From a virus, in the IMG/VR virus record IMGVR_UViG_3300027749_003047, positions 1-64,000 of that record: a DNA stretch of 64,000 bases; one strand, 5' to 3'. Below the pieces are notes generated by a model. It did no database searches. It saw only the letters and a program-made list of their open reading frames with translations, and was not told where the DNA came from. This document shows, in pieces, positions 53,537-61,472 of this stretch (positions within the stretch are counted from its first letter, which is position 1; every line of letters starts with the position of its first letter). The position numbers and the translations under genes were made by a program.

Positions 53537-53949
53537 GTGTTTAATATTTCTTTCAAATAGTCTTCTGCCCAGTAGGTATAATAGGCAGTATTAGATAATT
53601 TTTCTCGAGCCTTTGATAAATTATCACGCCATTGACATAGCATAAGATTATATACACCGTTGTTAGTAGGAATGCCGTTTATAAATGTTGCTTTATCTTT
53701 ATGATCGGGCAAAAACACCATCTCCGGAAATAAGTTATTGTATTCTACTGCTATATCGTTGAGCTCTTCTATAGAATAACTATCGGGTAGTTTATATACA
53801 ATAAGTTCAAAGTCCCAGGGTGGGGGATTTATATCACTACCGTCAGTTTCGATTAATTCATACTCTGCACTTTTAGCATAAGGACACACACTCATTCCAC
53901 CTAGTTCTTCCTTAGGTGTTGAAATTCTAGATATCCATTCATTTAACAT
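53533..53949 (-). CDS. Unknown protein with CPYAKSA motif
   Basis: 138 residues. LNEWISRISTPKEELGGMSV then CPYAKSAEYELIE; the L(G/N)xxxCPFA pattern is reminiscent of the DUF1415 type, otherwise no recognised domain. Single motif Cys in a CP context could be redox active. Ends with AYYTYWAEDYLKEIL. Overlaps both neighbours, so it is presumably part of the amidinotransferase/halogenase operon. Confidence 0.6.
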   Translation of the reverse strand: MLNEWISRISTPKEELGGMSVCPYAKSAEYELIETDGSDINPPPWDFELIVYKLPDSYSIEELNDIAVEYNNLFPEMVFLPDHKDKATFINGIPTNNGVYNLMLCQWRDNLSKAREKLSNTAYYTYWAEDYLKEILNT

Positions 53950-54547
53950 TTACAATTAGTCCTAAGCTCATGAGGTATCGATCTTTATCCGATCTGTTAG
54001 AACCTTCGTGCCATACATCATAATCGTTAATATGCAAAGTCCCCACCCCAACACCTGTTTCAGCTGTCCACGGATCGGAACGATTCTTGTCTGTGTAAAA
54101 CACAGTTGCTTGTTTAGGATCGTTGTCTTCTATAAAATAGACTAGTGATGTTAATATTTGTAGTCTAGTATCAATATGCGGTTCAATTATAAAACCAGGT
54201 TCGTCTTTGAGAAATTGTCCTCCCCAAAGCGTTGAATTAAACATTTTATTGTTCGACCAACCATCCCACATATTTTGTATTCCTGGAAATAGCTCATACA
54301 TAGTGTCTATGATCTTTCTTTTAACTTCGTCTGACGACAAGTAGTTTACAATTTCCTGTAAGATAATACTTTTAGGATAAGGAAGTGCCGACCTGCACAG
54401 GTGTGGATCACCAGCACGTTCTTCATAGTCAGCATGGTTAACCCATTCTTCTTTTTCAAATTCGGCTAACAACTGTGCGTAACTATACGGTGTCGTTAAC
54501 TTAATTTTACATAAGTTGTTACGGACTTTGATTATTTCGAAATCCAT
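53939..54547 (-). CDS. 2-oxoglutarate/Fe(II) oxygenase
   Basis: 202 residues from ATG 54547, with GGAG 5 nt upstream. The jelly-roll metal site is IEPHIDTRLQILTSLVYF (HxD) and YDVWHEGSNRSDKDRYLMSL (distal His and the Arg that binds 2-oxoglutarate). RSALPYPKSIILQEIV and NSTLWGGQFLKDEPG frame the core. Distinct from the tandem family at 58.5-62.2 kb. Directly follows the halogenase gene with a 16-nt overlap, suggesting they act on the same molecule. Confidence 0.85.
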   Translation of the reverse strand: MDFEIIKVRNNLCKIKLTTPYSYAQLLAEFEKEEWVNHADYEERAGDPHLCRSALPYPKSIILQEIVNYLSSDEVKRKIIDTMYELFPGIQNMWDGWSNNKMFNSTLWGGQFLKDEPGFIIEPHIDTRLQILTSLVYFIEDNDPKQATVFYTDKNRSDPWTAETGVGVGTLHINDYDVWHEGSNRSDKDRYLMSLGLIVNVK

Positions 54548-56100
54548 TGTTTCTCCCATTCAGTGTTTGGCATGTTATTAAAGATATTTTCTTTATGCCA
54601 TTGATAATTATTTTTGCATATTGAAGATACTAGCCGGTGCTTGTGTTCGCTGTATTCAAAATATTGTTTAGACAATTCTTTTTCTATAGCACTTGTTGAC
54701 TTCGTGTCAAAGGGTATTCCCCATGATACTGCTAATTGTGCCCACATATAGTCCGGAAACATTGTGTAGCCTTCAACAGCTGATTTCATTGTGTTTTTTT
54801 CTTCGTATATCTTTTTAACAACTAGTTCTCGATGTTTTAATTTTTTACCTAATTCTTGCATGTCAGTCCAAAATTTAGTATCTGATCTATTGCTCAATGT
54901 ATAGTGTACTAGAATAAAATCTGATATGTCGTCAATAGTATACGCCATTTTTTCATTGTAGGTACTGAAATCTAACGTACTTTCATCTAGTACATTATTC
55001 AGCCTACGTATGCTTGTAATAATAGTGTAGAGTGCATTGGCTTCTAACGGCTCAGTGAATCCGCAACTTAGTCCGATAGCCGCACAGTTACCATCTCCGA
55101 ATTTTTCTAATCTAGTTGGAGTCCATTTAATCAATCGAGGTGGTCTACGTTGCGGACCAATTTGTTTTATAAAGTGATCTAGTGCTTCTTCTTCAGTGGT
55201 GTGCTTACTGCTAAAGCAATAGCCATTACCCATACGATGATACACACCTATTTTAAATCGCCAGCCATAGGGTTCAGCAATGCTTTGAGTATAGTTAACC
55301 ATCTCAGTCTCTGGATCGACATACTCTGTTTGACAGACCCATGCACGGTCAATTGGTGTATTTTTTTCTACTAATTTCCACCCAAGCGCATTTGAAAGTA
55401 CTCGTGCAAAACCAGAACAGTCTATGTACAAGTCTGCGGTTAATTCTGTACCATCACCTAACAAAACTGATGTTATGCGATTACCTTCAATATTTACTTT
55501 AACAACATCGTTGACAACGTGTTTTACACCTGCAGGTATTGCTATTTTATCTTTAATGTAAGGGCCTGCTAATTCTGCATTGATATGGTGCGCATGGCTA
55601 AATGGCTGGTTCAACAAATCTTGACCATCTTTATAGGGCATTACATTTTGTTCCATGTAGTGAAACTGTGGATTAAAATATTTGTCAAATCTATTAAAAA
55701 TTTTAGATTGGCAAAGTTCGCTAACTGTGTCAATGCTCCTAGGGGCATCAACAACTCTAGTGAAATCTTCTTGCGTTTTGTTCACTGGTATATCTTTATA
55801 AAAGTTTTCGGTAGGTACTGTGTAGTTGAAACTGAAATATTGTTCATCACCGGTGCCCTGCCAATTGACAAATTTATTGGCATATTTGTGTACAGCACCT
55901 GTAACTTTCATCCAGTCAAATTCGTCAATTCCGATTTCTTTAAAAAAGTTACAAACGTGCGGAGTTACACTTTCCCCAACACCAATTTTAGGTATAGTTG
56001 CTGACTCTACAAGTGTAATATTTTCACCGCCCCGATATTTGGCCAAATATCCGGCAGTCATCCATCCTGCTGTTCCACCACCGATGATTAAAATTTTCAT
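54532..56100 (-). CDS. Flavin-dependent halogenase (tryptophan-halogenase family)
   Basis: 522 residues. FAD motif IIGGGTAGWMTAGYLA (5-20), VGESVTP, then GAVHKYANKFVNW with Lys72 aligned to the catalytic Lys of PrnA, the W-x-W-x-I-P region as GWRFKIG (279-285, two positions changed), and CGFTEPLEANALY (346-358) with the catalytic-type Glu353. The enzyme would generate HOX from FADH2, O2 and halide and form a Lys haloamine. It needs a flavin reductase; the nitroreductase at the right edge is one candidate. A cyanophage halogenase of this superfamily has been described, so phage carriage has precedent. Confidence 0.9.
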   Translation of the reverse strand: MKILIIGGGTAGWMTAGYLAKYRGGENITLVESATIPKIGVGESVTPHVCNFFKEIGIDEFDWMKVTGAVHKYANKFVNWQGTGDEQYFSFNYTVPTENFYKDIPVNKTQEDFTRVVDAPRSIDTVSELCQSKIFNRFDKYFNPQFHYMEQNVMPYKDGQDLLNQPFSHAHHINAELAGPYIKDKIAIPAGVKHVVNDVVKVNIEGNRITSVLLGDGTELTADLYIDCSGFARVLSNALGWKLVEKNTPIDRAWVCQTEYVDPETEMVNYTQSIAEPYGWRFKIGVYHRMGNGYCFSSKHTTEEEALDHFIKQIGPQRRPPRLIKWTPTRLEKFGDGNCAAIGLSCGFTEPLEANALYTIITSIRRLNNVLDESTLDFSTYNEKMAYTIDDISDFILVHYTLSNRSDTKFWTDMQELGKKLKHRELVVKKIYEEKNTMKSAVEGYTMFPDYMWAQLAVSWGIPFDTKSTSAIEKELSKQYFEYSEHKHRLVSSICKNNYQWHKENIFNNMPNTEWEKQWISK

Positions 56101-56113
56101 TATTAATTTCCAC

Positions 56114-56121
56114 TATAAATA
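56114..56121 (+). promoter_or_regulatory. T4-type late promoter TATAAATA
   Basis: Exact box 19 nt before ATG 56141 on the plus strand. Confidence 0.85.
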
Positions 56122-56140
56122 TGCTTACATTACTTATACT

Positions 56141-57112
56141 ATGAACAACGAGAAAATACTTGAAACAGACGGCTTCGATACTCCACTATTCATTCGTGGA
56201 ATAACCGGCGGCTTCAAAAAGAACCAACCTAGCCTTAAAATTGGTAGTTCAAGGGGAACACTTGATGCCCCTGAGAATTGCCAAAATGGGGATCAGCTCG
56301 GTGTGCTCAAATTTACTGCATACTCTAAAGGCGGTAACGATTCGTCATATGTTAATGCGGCATTTGTAAGTGCTATTGTAACACAAGATGTTGTTGATGG
56401 TCAAGACGTCGTAGACGCTAGTTTGATATTGGGAGCAACTAAGGGAATCTTTACAGAAGAGTATGTATCTATCGACTCTAGAGGAGTTTTATCTGCCAAA
56501 GGTATAAAGATTGTAAACAATAACAATGCTGTTGAAGATCGAGACAAATCGCAAGATTGGTGGATGTCGGGCGGATGTAGATTTGATTACCCAGTGCCTC
56601 TTACAATTGATACAAAATCAACAGGTATATTAATCACTCAGCAAGGTAATTTTAAACAGCCAGCATTGAGATTTGACAGCTATGATAATAATCCTTATAA
56701 AGCAGGTTGGACGGCGTTTAACAGATTTAGAGGAACCCCAGAAAATCCGTTACCATTGCAAGATGGCGATTTTATATATGCGTTTGATTGGTTAGGTAAA
56801 GCCGGTGACGATCCATGGGAATGGGGCATGGCTCAGACAGCTACAGTTGACGGTAATCCGACTGAGGAATTCCTACCAACTGCAATGAATTGGGTGACAC
56901 GTACTACCCCGGGTGCTATGCCAGAGGTAAGAGTTAAGATTTCCAATAGCGGAAAACTGTATGCTTACTATGGTGCTAAGATTTCATCGACTCTAGAATT
57001 AGAGTTAGAAGAAGTAGGCAAAGAAAATGTAAATTTTGACGATGTCAAATATATCAAAGTTACAATTAACGGACAAACTAGAGCTATACCTTCTTATTCA
57101 ATCTCAGGATGA
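56141..57112 (+). CDS. Late virion-type (fibre-like) protein
   Basis: 323 residues from ATG 56141, behind an exact late promoter; a longer frame upstream lies antisense to the halogenase gene and is not used. GFDTPLFIRGITGGFK, FKQPALRFDSYDNNPYKAGW, NRFRGTPENPLPLQDGDFIY and RVKISNSGKLYAYYGAKISS read like phage fibre or baseplate-decoration domains. No enzyme motif. Its presence inside the metabolic island shows that late expression is interleaved there. Convergent overlap of 19 nt with the next gene. Confidence 0.78.
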   Translation: MNNEKILETDGFDTPLFIRGITGGFKKNQPSLKIGSSRGTLDAPENCQNGDQLGVLKFTAYSKGGNDSSYVNAAFVSAIVTQDVVDGQDVVDASLILGATKGIFTEEYVSIDSRGVLSAKGIKIVNNNNAVEDRDKSQDWWMSGGCRFDYPVPLTIDTKSTGILITQQGNFKQPALRFDSYDNNPYKAGWTAFNRFRGTPENPLPLQDGDFIYAFDWLGKAGDDPWEWGMAQTATVDGNPTEEFLPTAMNWVTRTTPGAMPEVRVKISNSGKLYAYYGAKISSTLELELEEVGKENVNFDDVKYIKVTINGQTRAIPSYSISG

Positions 57113-57294
57113 ATTCCTACTTCTTGAATTAAAATAGTTTTGTCACCCCATTGCCAAGTAGTTGCATCGTAATGGGTAGGTGACCCTGTAGATTGTGCTT
57201 CAGAAAATACATATAGGCTAGTAACAAGCTCTATGTATTTTTTATTGTGTTTGTAGTGTGCTATTACAGAGTTACATTCTTTAAATTTAGACAT
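57094..57294 (-). CDS. Small hypothetical protein
   Basis: 66 residues: MSKFKECNSVIAHYKHNKKY then TSLYVFSEAQSTGS and TWQWGDKTILIQEVGIHPEIE. No domain recognised. It overlaps the upstream gene by 31 nt and the convergent late gene by 19 nt. Confidence 0.5.
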   Translation of the reverse strand: MSKFKECNSVIAHYKHNKKYIELVTSLYVFSEAQSTGSPTHYDATTWQWGDKTILIQEVGIHPEIE

Positions 57295-58049
57295 TGCGTC
57301 CTCGCATAACTTTTTAGATTTTCTATTTCTTTATAAATCAAATCAACAGTATCCGGATGTGAATCAGCTCTGCCTTGATATGCTGATATTATTCCTTTTG
57401 CTCTTCTAAACCCGTCAATGTTACTACTAATGATATCTGCTATATCTTCAACCGTTAGCTCTTTGTTGCTAGAAAAGAATACAGTATCTTTAAAATAAAA
57501 CATATTATCAAAGTAATGGCTAGTCATAGTCCGAGCCGGGCTAAAAAATGGTATATTGTGTTGTATACATTTCTTAGTTAATTCTATATAATTATCAATT
57601 ATAACAGTAATATAGTTACGGAATTCCTCTATAACATTACTGCTGTTATACATTATGTTCAATAACACATAGGGTGGTGGATATCCTAAGTCCCCAGTGG
57701 GGCTGGTAAATTTTGTATACAACAAATCATTCTCAACAGACATTATTTCTAAAATAGGAAGTTCTAGACCTAATGTTTTGTAATTTATTAACGATTGATA
57801 TTTTTCTTCAGTGTATGATTGTAAACAATGCATGTCCCCATTACTGCATAATCTATGTACATAACGATAGCTAATAGTTGTAATGTCTTCGTCTATTTCC
57901 CAAGTACAGAAATCAGGAGAATTTTTATATTTTTCTAGTACACTATCGGAATCTCTCGGTTGATGGTTTATAAAATTGTCAAACGTATTGGTCCAACTTT
58001 CAAATGTTGCACATTTATTTTCGAGTATAAGTTTTAAATTAGTAATCAT
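57264..58049 (-). CDS. Unknown protein of the oxygenase island
   Basis: 261 residues with no recognised domain. YPPPYVLLNIMYNS and KKCIQHNIPFFSPARTMTS are hydrophobic/aromatic blocks; the rest is acidic with a helical C-terminus. A+T-rich, like its neighbours. Its ATG overlaps the preceding stop (4 nt), so it belongs to the run that extends down from the oxygenase array. Confidence 0.6.
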   Translation of the reverse strand: MITNLKLILENKCATFESWTNTFDNFINHQPRDSDSVLEKYKNSPDFCTWEIDEDITTISYRYVHRLCSNGDMHCLQSYTEEKYQSLINYKTLGLELPILEIMSVENDLLYTKFTSPTGDLGYPPPYVLLNIMYNSSNVIEEFRNYITVIIDNYIELTKKCIQHNIPFFSPARTMTSHYFDNMFYFKDTVFFSSNKELTVEDIADIISSNIDGFRRAKGIISAYQGRADSHPDTVDLIYKEIENLKSYARTQCLNLKNVTL

Positions 58050-58555
58050 AATTTAAAATAACTCACTTCTAAAAAATGATATTCAGGTTCATTTAGCAAT
58101 TTCATTAAGAACTTTGCCCAGTTATCGTAACTAGGGTCATGTTCTCTTAGGCCTGCTCTAACGATAGTCATAGGTGGGAACTGATTTATTTTAAGTAATT
58201 CCCAGAACGTTGATTCTAAGTTTCTTTTATTTTGATAATACTCTTTATTCTCAGCAGGGTCAGATGCGCTGATTGCACTGATGTTGATAATCCGTTTGTA
58301 TTCACAGCCCTGCCATAAATTCCAAACATTCCGTAGTAGTGCATCTTGACCTATTTGACAACAATTGATAAACACATCGCATTGATCAATTGTGGAAATA
58401 ATATCTTTGTAGTTTTCATTGTTGTTTAAATCAAACCCAGTAGATCTTGATATGCCGACTATACTATGTCCAGCATCGGTAAACACTTTAGATAACGCAG
58501 AACCTACCTCTCCGGTATGCCCTGTTATAGCAACTTTTAAATTATTAACGATCAT
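58046..58555 (-). CDS. Short SDR-like NAD(P)-binding protein
   Basis: 169 residues. AITGHTGEVGSALSKVF gives the Rossmann GxxGxxG, IVGISRSTGFDLN the strand-2 region, and INISAISASDPAENKEYYQNK contains Ser and a Y..K pair. It is shorter than a full SDR (about 250), so it lacks much of the substrate domain. Oxidoreductase or epimerase-like, substrate unknown. Overlaps the neighbouring oxygenase-like gene by 11 nt. Confidence 0.75.
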   Translation of the reverse strand: MIVNNLKVAITGHTGEVGSALSKVFTDAGHSIVGISRSTGFDLNNNENYKDIISTIDQCDVFINCCQIGQDALLRNVWNLWQGCEYKRIINISAISASDPAENKEYYQNKRNLESTFWELLKINQFPPMTIVRAGLREHDPSYDNWAKFLMKLLNEPEYHFLEVSYFKL

Positions 58556-59099
58556 ATGGTATAGGTTTCTGGCTTATTTGCAAAACAATTCTGGGGGTCG
58601 AGCTTAAATTTATACTACCATGCAAATCGTTATCTTTGAAATATTTAAACATGTCACCGGCCTTGTAATCTTTTATAAAATTACCTTCATGAATAAAAAT
58701 GTGACCTTGTTGATAGTCTATAAGCGGCATCCATATTCTATTATTTTCTTGGTAGAATAATGCAGTATCTCTATGTATCGGCATATACTGCCCTGGCAGT
58801 TGTTTTATGATCCACCAGTCACCTGCAAATAGATGTTGAACTTCTTTGAAATCTAGTACAAACGGTATATTCTCTTCAGTGAACATCTCAGCCATGATGA
58901 GACTTTCCCCATACGGTCCAGTCACAAACAAATCTCGTTCATCTTGTGTAGATGTCAACAATTGATCAAAATCAATTTCTTCTTTAACCTCGTCTACTTT
59001 ATGATCTTTCCAAGGGCTGATAGGGATACCTTTTGTTGATAACAATAACTCTATCCATTCTGGATTGATTAAGTGTTTATAATTTCCGCAGTATTTCAT
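58545..59099 (-). CDS. 2OG-Fe(II) oxygenase-like protein, tandem paralogue 1
   Basis: 184 residues from ATG 59099, chosen to match its paralogues (MKYCGNYKHLINPEWIELLL); the longer frame overlaps the SGNH gene. Shared core: WWIIKQLPGQYMPIHRDT (HxD), RIWMPLIDYQQGHIFIHEGN, KDYKAGDMFKYF and LHGSINLSSTPRIVLQIS (distal His and Arg). The set of motifs fits a 2-oxoglutarate-dependent dioxygenase jelly roll. It carries an extra acidic insertion after residue 30. Farthest member of five, separated from the others by an SGNH hydrolase gene. Confidence 0.75.
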   Translation of the reverse strand: MKYCGNYKHLINPEWIELLLSTKGIPISPWKDHKVDEVKEEIDFDQLLTSTQDERDLFVTGPYGESLIMAEMFTEENIPFVLDFKEVQHLFAGDWWIIKQLPGQYMPIHRDTALFYQENNRIWMPLIDYQQGHIFIHEGNFIKDYKAGDMFKYFKDNDLHGSINLSSTPRIVLQISQKPIPYDR

Positions 59100-59868
59100 A
59101 TATGCTTTCCGCAAATCGTTGATGCACTTGCTCATTAGGGTGACCCCATGCCAAGTAATCATCTTTTCCTGCGAACGAATCCATATCATTACTTTGAAGA
59201 TATTGTATGCTATCTTTTATGTTTTTAAATAGTTCAACATTATATGATTGCACATTTAAATTTATATCGCACGACATAGCATTTACAATGGCAGCACCCA
59301 GAGATGCTAACGACCTTAACGATTTAAGATAATCCCAAACAATTCGATCATCAGTAAACCAGTTGAGTAACTCTTTATCTGCATTTTTGCTTATAACAAC
59401 ATCGATGTTGCCGACACTATCAACACCTATTAGCGATTCTTCAGACGCCCAATGTAATGATGGTAATTGAAACGACATAGGACCAGTGTCCTTAAAGAAT
59501 ATATTCCTATCAGGATTAGTGGCACCTACAAATATTACATCTCCGAGTTGGAAGAATTTTTCTAATTTCTTCTGTTCTACTTGCCATAGTATTTTATCCA
59601 TACTGTTGCCAGCTTCTGCAAAGTTGACATAGTCAATATTCAATAATGCGGCAAGTTTTGCCGGCCATGCTAATTTCAATTGATCAGATCGTATGGTTTT
59701 CAAAGTTTCTTGTGCAACAGGATCCTTTGATAGTTTTTGAAAAAATAATCGGGGATTGTGTGATGTACTTTTTCTATATTCGTCGAGGTCTCCAAGTTGA
59801 TGGTATAACAACTCTTCTCCGGCAGTGTAACTGCATCCAAACGCTACTATTCTTTTAATGTTGCTCAT
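59077..59868 (-). CDS. SGNH/GDSL-type hydrolase
   Basis: 263 residues. FGCSYTAGEELL carries the nucleophile Ser in block I, FAEAGNSMDK the block II Gly, VIFVGATNPDRN block III, and LAWGHPNEQVHQRFA near the C-terminus the catalytic His. The Asp of the usual DxxH lies elsewhere or is replaced. Family members hydrolyse esters on lipids, glycans or small molecules. Embedded between paralogues 1 and 2 of the oxygenase array; overlaps both neighbours, so it is co-translated with them. Confidence 0.72.
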   Translation of the reverse strand: MSNIKRIVAFGCSYTAGEELLYHQLGDLDEYRKSTSHNPRLFFQKLSKDPVAQETLKTIRSDQLKLAWPAKLAALLNIDYVNFAEAGNSMDKILWQVEQKKLEKFFQLGDVIFVGATNPDRNIFFKDTGPMSFQLPSLHWASEESLIGVDSVGNIDVVISKNADKELLNWFTDDRIVWDYLKSLRSLASLGAAIVNAMSCDINLNVQSYNVELFKNIKDSIQYLQSNDMDSFAGKDDYLAWGHPNEQVHQRFAESIYEILRKL

Positions 59869-60409
59869 CGTAGATAGTAATCTGAAATGATATTCTTGGT
59901 GTTAAGCCAATGTTAGCGGCGCCGTGTGTTCCGAATGGATTAGTAAAGATGTAAGTATCAGCAGCCTTATACGGTGCAATCATTTGATTTTCGTAAATTA
60001 AAATATGGCCGTCCTGCCAGTCAAGCCAACTCATCCAGTAACGTTTACAATTTTTTTCAAACTTAGTTACTCGGTCACTATGCACTGGTAGTAAGTTTCC
60101 TGGTTTGTATTTAAATAAATTCCAATAATATCCTTGCCCTTCTTTTAAATTTATAAAAGGGGGCAAGGGCACTTCAAACGGAAAATTATCTTCCTCAAAC
60201 AAATAGTAAAGTAGAGAATTGTGTTTGAATCCTACTTCTTCATACTTCTTTTGAAACTCACAAAACTCTGCGCGATCACCTCGCTCGATGGCTTCAAGTA
60301 TTCCGTTCTGTTCAAACTCCCATTTAGGCATTTCATAGCCATCATTATTTAGAACATATTCAACCCACTCTGGCTTCAACCATTCTTTGTAGTTTCCTAT
60401 AAATTCCAT
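59855..60409 (-). CDS. 2OG-Fe(II) oxygenase-like protein, tandem paralogue 2
   Basis: 184 residues. MEFIGNYKEWLKPEWVEYVL, NLFKYKPGNLLPVHSDRV (HxD), YWMSWLDWQDGHILIYEN, APYKAADTYIFTN and THGAANIGLTPRISFQITIY. Compared with the others, WKM/WIIK is LFKY and the metal motif is HSD. Ends 3 nt after paralogue 3. Confidence 0.75.
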   Translation of the reverse strand: MEFIGNYKEWLKPEWVEYVLNNDGYEMPKWEFEQNGILEAIERGDRAEFCEFQKKYEEVGFKHNSLLYYLFEEDNFPFEVPLPPFINLKEGQGYYWNLFKYKPGNLLPVHSDRVTKFEKNCKRYWMSWLDWQDGHILIYENQMIAPYKAADTYIFTNPFGTHGAANIGLTPRISFQITIYDEQH

Positions 60410-60411
60410 TT

Positions 60412-60930
60412 TTATTCCTCGTAAAGGGTTACTTGCAAAACTAATCTAGGAACTAGTCCTATGTTTGCCGCACCATGTAATGCTTGTGCAGACGAATACT
60501 TGTAAACGTCACCTGCTTTATAGTTAGTCACAACATCGTCCTCGTACATAAAAATATGTCCTTGTTCCCAATCTTGTAATGGAATCCAAAAACGATCTAC
60601 ATTTTTTTCTTGTTTAGTATGCGGGTCAATGTGCATGGGCATAAAATCCCCTGGCATCATTTTTGTAATCCACCAGTGCCTTGCTCTTCCGCAAGTATGA
60701 AACTCGGGTATTTCTGTAGTTAGATTAGATTGATTAAACATTTGGAAATACACAGCATCGGGACTGTACCCAGCATCAATAGCTTTCTGCCATTCTGCAT
60801 TGCCTTCTGCTCCGTCAGGTTTACCTCCCTCTTTAGGTCTTAAGATTCCAGTCTTACCTAACACTTCTTTTAATAAAGGTTCCACCCAACTTGTATCTAT
60901 CAAGTCTTTTAAATTTCCCACATACTCCAT
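60412..60930 (-). CDS. 2OG-Fe(II) oxygenase-like protein, tandem paralogue 3
   Basis: 172 residues from ATG 60930 (AAGGA 6 nt upstream; the ATG at 60936 is too close to it). MEYVGNLKDLIDTSWVEPLL, WWITKMMPGDFMPMHIDPHT (HxD), FWIPLQDWEQGHIFMYEDD, TNYKAGDVYKYSS and LHGAANIGLVPRLVLQVTLY. Most regular member of the array. Confidence 0.77.
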   Translation of the reverse strand: MEYVGNLKDLIDTSWVEPLLKEVLGKTGILRPKEGGKPDGAEGNAEWQKAIDAGYSPDAVYFQMFNQSNLTTEIPEFHTCGRARHWWITKMMPGDFMPMHIDPHTKQEKNVDRFWIPLQDWEQGHIFMYEDDVVTNYKAGDVYKYSSAQALHGAANIGLVPRLVLQVTLYEE

Positions 60931-60932
60931 GA

Positions 60933-61472
60933 TCATTCCTTGTAAGTTGTTACTTGCATAATTAACCTAATATCTGCTCCAATATTAATTGCGCTGTGTA
61001 ATGCTCGAGGGTCGTCATACAAAAACACATCACCTGCTTTATAGTTATGTACATAAAGGTCTTCGTACATAAAAATATGTCCTTCCTTCCAATCTAGCAT
61101 TGGAACCCAAAATCTTTTTGAGTTAGGATCTTGATGTTTTAGTATATCTCTGTGTACTGGAATAAATTCTCCAGTGTGCATTTTTATTACTTCCCAACAG
61201 AATGTTTCACTGGGCGCAATCCATGGTGGTTGATCAACTTCGAAGCTAAACAAACTGCTTTCAAGCAAATGAAAAAACACTCCATCAGTACCGTACACAT
61301 CATATATCTCACGTTCTGAAGGATCCATTGCTTCTCGCAATCCTGCTTGTTCTTCAAGCGTAAGTTTATTATCTTTAAAAAAATCGTGTGGGACTTTATA
61401 GCCATCTAATGCAAGGGCTTCCTCAACCCACTTAGGCTTAATCCAATCTTTATAATTAGCTAGAAGTTTCAT
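60933..61472 (-). CDS. 2OG-Fe(II) oxygenase-like protein, tandem paralogue 4
   Basis: 179 residues. MKLLANYKDWIKPKWVEEAL, CWEVIKMHTGEFIPVHRDIL (HxD), FWVPMLDWKEGHIFMYEDLY, HNYKAGDVFLYDDPRALHSA and NIGADIRLIMQVTTYK. Distal motif HSAINIGADIR departs slightly from HGAANIGLTPR. Overlaps paralogue 5 by 17 nt. Confidence 0.76.
   Translation of the reverse strand: MKLLANYKDWIKPKWVEEALALDGYKVPHDFFKDNKLTLEEQAGLREAMDPSEREIYDVYGTDGVFFHLLESSLFSFEVDQPPWIAPSETFCWEVIKMHTGEFIPVHRDILKHQDPNSKRFWVPMLDWKEGHIFMYEDLYVHNYKAGDVFLYDDPRALHSAINIGADIRLIMQVTTYKE

Noticed and set aside
55826-56140. Upstream extension of the virion-type gene at 56141
   Set aside because: The extension is antisense to the halogenase gene, and the late promoter and paralogue-like start place the true ATG at 56141.
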